This document shows, piece after piece, positions 59,170 to 64,000 of a DNA stretch of 64,000 nt. The notes beneath the pieces were generated by a model. It saw only the letters and a list, made by a program, of their open reading frames with translations, was not told where the DNA came from and did no database searches. The stretch lies in the NCBI GenBank assembly GCA_049323275.1, contig JBMOOM010000051.1, forward strand, positions 27,476 through 91,475, written 5' to 3'. This DNA comes from Taklimakanibacter sp049323275. Its GTDB lineage: Bacteria > Pseudomonadota > Alphaproteobacteria > Rhizobiales > Aestuariivirgaceae. The number at the start of each line of letters is the position of its first letter. Position 1 is the first letter of the stretch. The position numbers and the translations under genes were made by a program.

Positions 59170-62085
59170 ATGAAGAGGGACGCCGTGCAGAGGCCGGGAC
59201 GGCTCGAAGTACCGATTCTTCCGGGCAATGCGACGTCGTTGCTCCGGATTCTCGATCACGCCGCCGTCGGCATGGCGTTGCTCGCCAAGGATGGCCGCCT
59301 CCTCTATGCCAATCGCGCCTTCCAGGCCTTGACCGGCTATACGGCGCGGCAATGCGCCGGGCTCAGGATCGGCGACATCACTCACCCGCAGGAGCAGCGC
59401 AAGCTGAAGCCCACCGCGCGCGGCAAGGATGGCGTCGAGCGCCGCTATGTGCGCCGCGACGGCTCGGTCTTCCACGCATTGACCAGTATTTCCAAGCTGG
59501 GCAAGGGCCATGGAAAATTCGACACCATCCTGCAGCTCACCGCGATCGAGGCGCGCCGGGAACGCGACCTGGCGCTGGCCGAGAACGAATGGCGCTGGAA
59601 CCAGGCCTTGCGCAGCGCCGAGCAGGGCGTGTGGGACATCGATGTCGCCCATAACCGAATCTGGATCTCGCCTTATTGGCAATCCGTGCTCGGCTTCGGA
59701 TCCGGCAAGGCCTCGAGCTTCAAGAAGAAATGGCTGGCGCGGCTCCATCCCGACGATCGCCCGCATATGGAAGGAGCGATCGCTGGCCTGCGGAACGGCA
59801 GCCTTTCCGAAACCAACGAAACCTACCGGCTCAAGCGCGCCGACGGCGCATGGGCCTGGATCCTGTCGCGCGGCAAGGTGACCCACCGCGCCGCCGACGG
59901 CTCGGCGCTGCGCATCATCGGCACCACCGCCGACATCACGCGGCAGAAACAGACCGAGGCGCAGCTCGCCGCGGCGACCGAGCGCCTCGACGTGGCGCTC
60001 GCGGCGGGCGGCGTCGGCATCTACGACGTCGACGTCCGCACCGGCCTGCGCAATTTCGACGACCGGACGATGGCGCTGCACGGCCTCGAGCGCGAGACCT
60101 TCGACCGTACGCAGAAGGCGTGGGAGCGCGCGGTCCACCCAGAGGATATCGACAGGGTGGTGCGGCAGATCGCCAGCACGCGCGCCTCGCGGCTGAGCGC
60201 GACGCAATATGAATATCGCGTCGTCCATCCCTCGGGCGCCGTCCGTCATGTTCATGCCGTGGCGCGGCTCATCCGCGCGCCCGACGGCGCGGCGGAGCGC
60301 GTCGTCGGCGTGTGCCGGGACGCCACCGAGGAGGTCGAGCGGACGAGGCGCCTCGAAGAGGCGCTGGCCCAGCTCGCCGCCACGACCGAGCGGCTCGAGC
60401 TGGCGCTGGAGGCCGGCGGCATCGGCATATTCGACCTCGACATGGCGGCCGACAAACGCCGCTTCGACGACCGGCTCCTGGCGCTCTACGGCCTGAGCCG
60501 CGCCGAATATGACGGCTCGCGCGAGGCCTGGATACGCATCCTCCATCCCGACGACCGGACGCGGCTCCTCGACCAGATCACCGCCGACCGGGCGTCGGGC
60601 AGCGCCTCGCAACGCTACGATTTCCGTGTCGTGCATCCGAAGACGGGCGCCGTCCGGCATATCCGCTCGGTCACGCGGCAGATCCACGGTCCGGACGGCA
60701 AGGTCCAGCGCGTCATCGGCGTCAGCTGGGACGTCTCCAGCGAAGTGGAGCAGACCAGACGCCTCGAGGAGACGGCGGCCCGCCTCGCCAGCACGACCGA
60801 ACGGCTCGATATCGCCCTCGAGGCCGGCAATATTGGCACCTTCGATACCGATGTCGCGGCCGGCAGGCATATGCTCGACGCCCGGACGCTCACGCTGCTC
60901 GGCCGGGAGCCCGGAGAAGCAGGTCAGACGGTGGAGACGTGGATGGGCGCCATCCATCCGGAGGACCGTCCGCGGATCGAGCAGGAATTCGCCGCCAATC
61001 TGGCCTCGACGGCGACATCCGCCCAGTATGATTTTCGCGTGGTGCATAAACAGAGCGGCGCCGTCCGGCACATCCGCTCCCTGACCCGCCTGACCCGCGA
61101 CGCCAGCGGTGCCGCGCAACGCGCCACCGGCGCCTCCTGGGACATCACCGATCATGTCGAGCGCACGCGGCAGTTGCGCGAGGCGCTCGGCCTCCTCGAC
61201 GCCATCGTCAACGCCACGCCCGATCTCGTTTTCGCCAAGGATCTTGCCGGCCGCTATCTCCTCACCAACAAGGCGGCCGAGCAGGTCACCGGATATGCGA
61301 TCGCCGACGTCGTCGGCAAGACCGATGCGGAGATCTACCCGGCCGAGGACGCCGCGATCTATATCGCCAACGACCGGCATGCGCTGGCGTCGGGCCGGCC
61401 CTTCACGGTCGAGGAGACCAGCACGACCGGCGGGGTGCCGCGCACCTGGCTGACCAACAAGGCGCCGCTGCGCGACGCCCAGGGCCAAGTCATCGGCCTC
61501 GTGGGCGTGGCGCGCGACATCACCGAGAGCAAGAAGGCCGAGACGGCGCTGCGCGAGACGCTGGAGCTGCTCGATGCGGTGATGCGGAGCACGCCGGATC
61601 TCATCTTCGTCAAGGACCGCGCCGGCCGCTATCTGGTCGCGAACCAGGCGCTCGAGCGGTTGCTCGGACGCCGCACCCAGGATCTCCTGGGGGCGAGCCC
61701 GGCCGACATGCATCCCCCGCAGATCGCCGAAACGCTGATGGCGCATGACCGCCGGATCATGGCGCAAGGCCGGGCCGAGACGATCGAGGAAACCGTCCTG
61801 GTGGACGGCGCCCCGCGCATCTTCCTGTCGACCAAGGCGCCGCGGCGCGACGAGCACGGCAATGTCATCGGCATCATCGGCATCGCCCGCGACATCACCG
61901 ACATGAAAAGCGCCGAGGCCGCCGTCCGGGCGCTGAACCAGCATCTGCAGATCGCCATCGAGGCGTCGGGCGGCGGCGTCTTCGATGCCGACATGACGAA
62001 GCCTCTGTTCCGCTGGGGCCCGCGCATGTACGAGCTCTACGACCTGCCGGGGGACGCTATGACGGCACGCTCGAGCAGTGGCTGA
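59170..62085 (+). CDS. Multi-PAS part of a PAS-GGDEF-EAL protein, cut by a frameshift
   Basis: 971 codons with no clear membrane segment. Seven PAS modules run from about residue 20 (DHAAVGMALLAKDGRLLYANRAFQAL). Three consecutive 133-aa units begin ATERLDVALAAGGVGIYD, TTERLELALEAGGIGIFD and TTERLDIALEAGNIGTFD; two more begin LLDAIVNATPDLVFAKD and LLDAVMRSTPDLIFVKD. The reading frame runs out within an eighth PAS after RWGPRMYELYDLPGD, at about 62055, and ends in off-frame codons at 62085. The natural continuation YDGTLEQWLSFIHPDDV is in the next frame. On its own it would be a sensor without output. Confidence 0.75.
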   Translation: MKRDAVQRPGRLEVPILPGNATSLLRILDHAAVGMALLAKDGRLLYANRAFQALTGYTARQCAGLRIGDITHPQEQRKLKPTARGKDGVERRYVRRDGSVFHALTSISKLGKGHGKFDTILQLTAIEARRERDLALAENEWRWNQALRSAEQGVWDIDVAHNRIWISPYWQSVLGFGSGKASSFKKKWLARLHPDDRPHMEGAIAGLRNGSLSETNETYRLKRADGAWAWILSRGKVTHRAADGSALRIIGTTADITRQKQTEAQLAAATERLDVALAAGGVGIYDVDVRTGLRNFDDRTMALHGLERETFDRTQKAWERAVHPEDIDRVVRQIASTRASRLSATQYEYRVVHPSGAVRHVHAVARLIRAPDGAAERVVGVCRDATEEVERTRRLEEALAQLAATTERLELALEAGGIGIFDLDMAADKRRFDDRLLALYGLSRAEYDGSREAWIRILHPDDRTRLLDQITADRASGSASQRYDFRVVHPKTGAVRHIRSVTRQIHGPDGKVQRVIGVSWDVSSEVEQTRRLEETAARLASTTERLDIALEAGNIGTFDTDVAAGRHMLDARTLTLLGREPGEAGQTVETWMGAIHPEDRPRIEQEFAANLASTATSAQYDFRVVHKQSGAVRHIRSLTRLTRDASGAAQRATGASWDITDHVERTRQLREALGLLDAIVNATPDLVFAKDLAGRYLLTNKAAEQVTGYAIADVVGKTDAEIYPAEDAAIYIANDRHALASGRPFTVEETSTTGGVPRTWLTNKAPLRDAQGQVIGLVGVARDITESKKAETALRETLELLDAVMRSTPDLIFVKDRAGRYLVANQALERLLGRRTQDLLGASPADMHPPQIAETLMAHDRRIMAQGRAETIEETVLVDGAPRIFLSTKAPRRDEHGNVIGIIGIARDITDMKSAEAAVRALNQHLQIAIEASGGGVFDADMTKPLFRWGPRMYELYDLPGDAMTARSSSG
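62049..62060 (+). other. Frameshift site splitting the PAS-GGDEF-EAL gene
   Basis: A run of five G (62049-62053) sits where the PAS sequence jumps frame: before it the protein reads MYELYDLP, after it YDGTLEQWLSF in the other forward frame. One extra base in the G-run would restore a single frame of about 1,600 codons from 59170 to 63983. Confidence 0.75.
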
Positions 62086-62105
62086 GCTTCATCCATCCCG
62101 ACGAC

Positions 62106-63983
62106 GTGCCCAGGGTGCTCAAGGCCTATGAGGCGGCGGTCAACGAAACCTCCCTTTTCAGCATGGATTTCCGCATCCGCCGGCAGCGGTCAGGTGAATG
62201 GCGCCATATCCGCTCCTTCGCCCGGCTGCTTCGCGACGACGCCGGCGTCGCGGTGCGCGCCGTCGGCATGAACTTCGACATCACCGATCACAAGGTCCTG
62301 GCCGAAGCGCTGTTCGAGGAAAAGGAGCGGCTGCGCATCACGCTGCATTCGATCGGCGACTCGGTGATCACCACCGATGCCGAAGCGCGCGTCACCTTCA
62401 TGAACCCGATCGCCGAGGAGATGACCGGCTGGACGGCGGCCGAGGCGGTGGGGCGGCCCTTGGGCGAAATTTTCCGCATCGTCGACGAGATCACCGGTGC
62501 GCCCTTCACCGATCCGGTGGCGGCCTGTCTCGCCCAGCTGCGGCCCTATCATCTCGATGACGGCGCCGTGCTCATCGGCCGCGACGGCGAGCGGCGCAAC
62601 GTGCGCGATTCGGCGGCGCCGGTGCGCGCCACGTCGGGCGACGTCATCGGCGCCGTGCTGGTCTTCCAGGACGTGACCAAGGCGCGCAGCCTGCAGCAGG
62701 CGCTCGAGCATTCCGCCACCCATGACGGGCTGACCGGGCTGCCCAACCGCACCGCCTTCGAACGCAGCCTGCGGGCGGCGCGCGAGGCGACCGCGAAGAA
62801 CCGCGAGCACGTCCTGTGCTTCATCGATCTCGACCGCTTCAAGATCGTCAACGACGACGCCGGCCATGCGGCGGGCGACGCCTTGCTGCGCGACGTCGCC
62901 AATCTGCTGCGCCGGACCTGCCGTGCCGACGACGTCGCGGCGCGGCTGGGCGGCGACGAATTCGCGCTGCTCCTGCATGATTGCGGCGTCGGCGACGGCG
63001 AGCGGCTGGCCCAGCGCCTCCTGAAGAACCTCGCGGAGCTGCGCTTCACCTGGAACGACCGCGCCTATCAGATCGGCGCCAGCATAGGCCTGACGCGCAT
63101 CGCGGCCTATGCCCCGGCAACGGACGAATTGATGAGCCAGGCCGACATCGCCTGCTACACCGCGAAATTCGCGGGGCGGAACCAGATCTCGATCTATGAC
63201 GGCGCCGGCAGCCCGGCGCAGCGGCATCACCGCGAGGTCCAGGTCGCCGCCGGCATCCGCAATGCCATCGAAGGCGACCGCTTCCGCCTGTTCGCGCAAG
63301 AGGTGATCGACCTGAGCGCGACGAAGAGAGCGGGACGGCATTTCGAGATCCTGCTCCGGATGCTCGACGAAAGGGGCGCCATCATGGAGCCGCCGAGCTT
63401 CATCCCGGCATCGGAGCGTTATGACCTGATGGGCAGCATCGACCGCTGGGTCATTCGCACCACCTTCCGCAGCTATGGCGCGCGCCTGCGCGAGATGCCG
63501 GACATGACGATCGCCCTCAATCTTTCCGCCAATTCGCTCAACGATCCGTTCCTGTGGCCGTTCCTGCAGGAGGAGCTCGAGGCCTCGGGCCTGCCCGCGG
63601 GACGGATCAGTTTCGAGATCACCGAGACCGCCGTGATCAACAATCTGGCGGTCGCCAAGCAGTTCCTGTCGCGCGCCCGCGCCGCCGGCTGCGGCGTCCT
63701 GCTCGACGATTTCGGCACCGGCCTGAGCTCCTTCATCTATCTCAGGCAGTTTCCCGTCGACGGCGTCAAGATCGACGGCAGCTTCATCCGCCAGATGACC
63801 GAGAACCCGATCGACCGCACCATCGTCGAATCGATCAATGCGGTGGGCCATCGCCTCGGCGCCCTCACCGTCGCCGAGCAGGTCGAGGATGCGGCGACGC
63901 TCGCGCTGGTGCGCGCCATGGGCATCGACCGGGCGCAGGGCTATGCCATCTCGCGGCCGGAGCCGTTCGATAATCTGTTCTGA
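62106..63983 (+). CDS. GGDEF-EAL part of the frameshifted PAS-GGDEF-EAL protein
   Basis: 625 codons from a GTG at 62106, but the frame is open upstream to the frameshift and the first PAS is incomplete. A PAS (RLRITLHSIGDSVITTDAEARVTFMNPIAEEMTG) precedes the GGDEF domain (HDGLTGLPNRTAFERSL, active site RLGGDEFALLL) and the EAL domain. EAL residues are largely kept: FEILLRMLDERG (E-I-L for EAL), ALNLSANSLNDP, FEITETAVI, LLDDFGTGLSSFIYLRQFPVDGVKIDGSFI and AEQVEDAATL. Both cyclic-di-GMP synthesis and hydrolysis are therefore possible. It is the last gene; 17 nt follow to the window edge. Confidence 0.8.
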   Translation: MPRVLKAYEAAVNETSLFSMDFRIRRQRSGEWRHIRSFARLLRDDAGVAVRAVGMNFDITDHKVLAEALFEEKERLRITLHSIGDSVITTDAEARVTFMNPIAEEMTGWTAAEAVGRPLGEIFRIVDEITGAPFTDPVAACLAQLRPYHLDDGAVLIGRDGERRNVRDSAAPVRATSGDVIGAVLVFQDVTKARSLQQALEHSATHDGLTGLPNRTAFERSLRAAREATAKNREHVLCFIDLDRFKIVNDDAGHAAGDALLRDVANLLRRTCRADDVAARLGGDEFALLLHDCGVGDGERLAQRLLKNLAELRFTWNDRAYQIGASIGLTRIAAYAPATDELMSQADIACYTAKFAGRNQISIYDGAGSPAQRHHREVQVAAGIRNAIEGDRFRLFAQEVIDLSATKRAGRHFEILLRMLDERGAIMEPPSFIPASERYDLMGSIDRWVIRTTFRSYGARLREMPDMTIALNLSANSLNDPFLWPFLQEELEASGLPAGRISFEITETAVINNLAVAKQFLSRARAAGCGVLLDDFGTGLSSFIYLRQFPVDGVKIDGSFIRQMTENPIDRTIVESINAVGHRLGALTVAEQVEDAATLALVRAMGIDRAQGYAISRPEPFDNLF

Positions 63984-64000
63984 ATCTCCCTCTATACGTC

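Noticed and set aside
59113..61944. A 943-codon open frame on the minus strand opposite the multi-PAS gene
   Set aside because: High GC third positions keep the antisense frame open; the translation is low-complexity, rich in Arg/Ala/Gly/Asp, and shows no domain, while the plus strand has clear PAS modules.

Overview
The window looks like a chromosomal segment of a GC-rich alphaproteobacterium, most likely a member of the Hyphomicrobiales (Rhizobiales). The support is the conserved block rnd-lptC-lptA-lptB-rpoN-hpf-ptsN next to an Hsp20/DUF1150 pair, a membrane-bound ferritin gene (mbfA) with a perfect Irr-type ICE operator, a ChoXWV/BetI choline locus, and dispersed palindromes of the kind common in this order. 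I cannot name a genus from sequence alone.

Layout. 0-8.8 kb: a small heat-shock protein gene and DUF1150 gene, then the leftward envelope/sigma-54/PTS-Ntr block, tRNA-Leu(CAG), an NDUFA9-like gene and uppP. 8.9-13.2 kb: GST, queG, an SDR, an alpha/beta hydrolase and infC, which uses a TTG start and is separated from rpmI-rplT. 13.2-19.7 kb: transporters (DMT, MarC, an HlyD/DUF2955 efflux pair, LysE), a PAP2-type gene broken by an amber codon and bracketed by a 55-bp direct repeat, and a WYL regulator. 19.7-27.7 kb: an accessory glycan/peptide region with fcl, gmd, manC, an ATP-grasp protein, a TPR-GT2 glycosyltransferase, a 49-aa peptide, a PqqD/RRE protein, a GT10 fucosyltransferase and an outer-membrane barrel. 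28.6-32.8 kb: rpmI-rplT-pheS-pheT. 32.8-33.5 kb: a DUF559 endonuclease gene inside nested inverted repeats. 33.6-40.1 kb: an AAA ATPase, mbfA, two tandem PAP2 paralogues and lepA. 40.1-42 kb: an antitoxin-like remnant, a gene-less relative of the DUF559 element, a lytic transglycosylase and an orphan ORF. 42-46.4 kb: oxidoreductases, a TetR gene with a clear operator, DMT and AraC. 46.4-50.2 kb: choVWX and betI. 50.2-59 kb: a probable mannose/glucose uptake and phosphorylation locus (ROK kinase, PMI-type cupin, ABC transporter, LacI regulator with two operators). 59.2-64 kb: a very long multi-PAS GGDEF-EAL gene split by a one-base frameshift.

How the parts work together. gmd and fcl make GDP-L-fucose from GDP-mannose supplied by manC, and the nearby GT10 enzyme would use it. 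The four-gene leftward operon beside it (PqqD, short peptide, GT2-TPR, ATP-grasp) has the makeup of a peptide-modification system. The peptide carries a YxxP motif like the one RRE domains bind in lasso leaders, but no lasso protease or cyclase is present. I regard this as the best candidate for an undescribed system. The second candidate is the pair of related repeat elements at 32.8 and 40.4 kb: one carries the DUF559 nuclease, the other has the same ends but no gene, and the tips of the first match the dispersed REP-like palindromes. Regulatory sites recognised by symmetry include ICE (mbfA), BetI-like, TetR-like and LacI-like operators.

Limits. All calls come from reading the sequence and from memory of protein families; no database search was run. 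Stretches above 300 bases without an intact gene are 40355-40803 (repeat element) and 57656-57999 (mannose-locus control region). Apart from the left part of the frameshift/nonsense cases noted, the housekeeping genes look intact.
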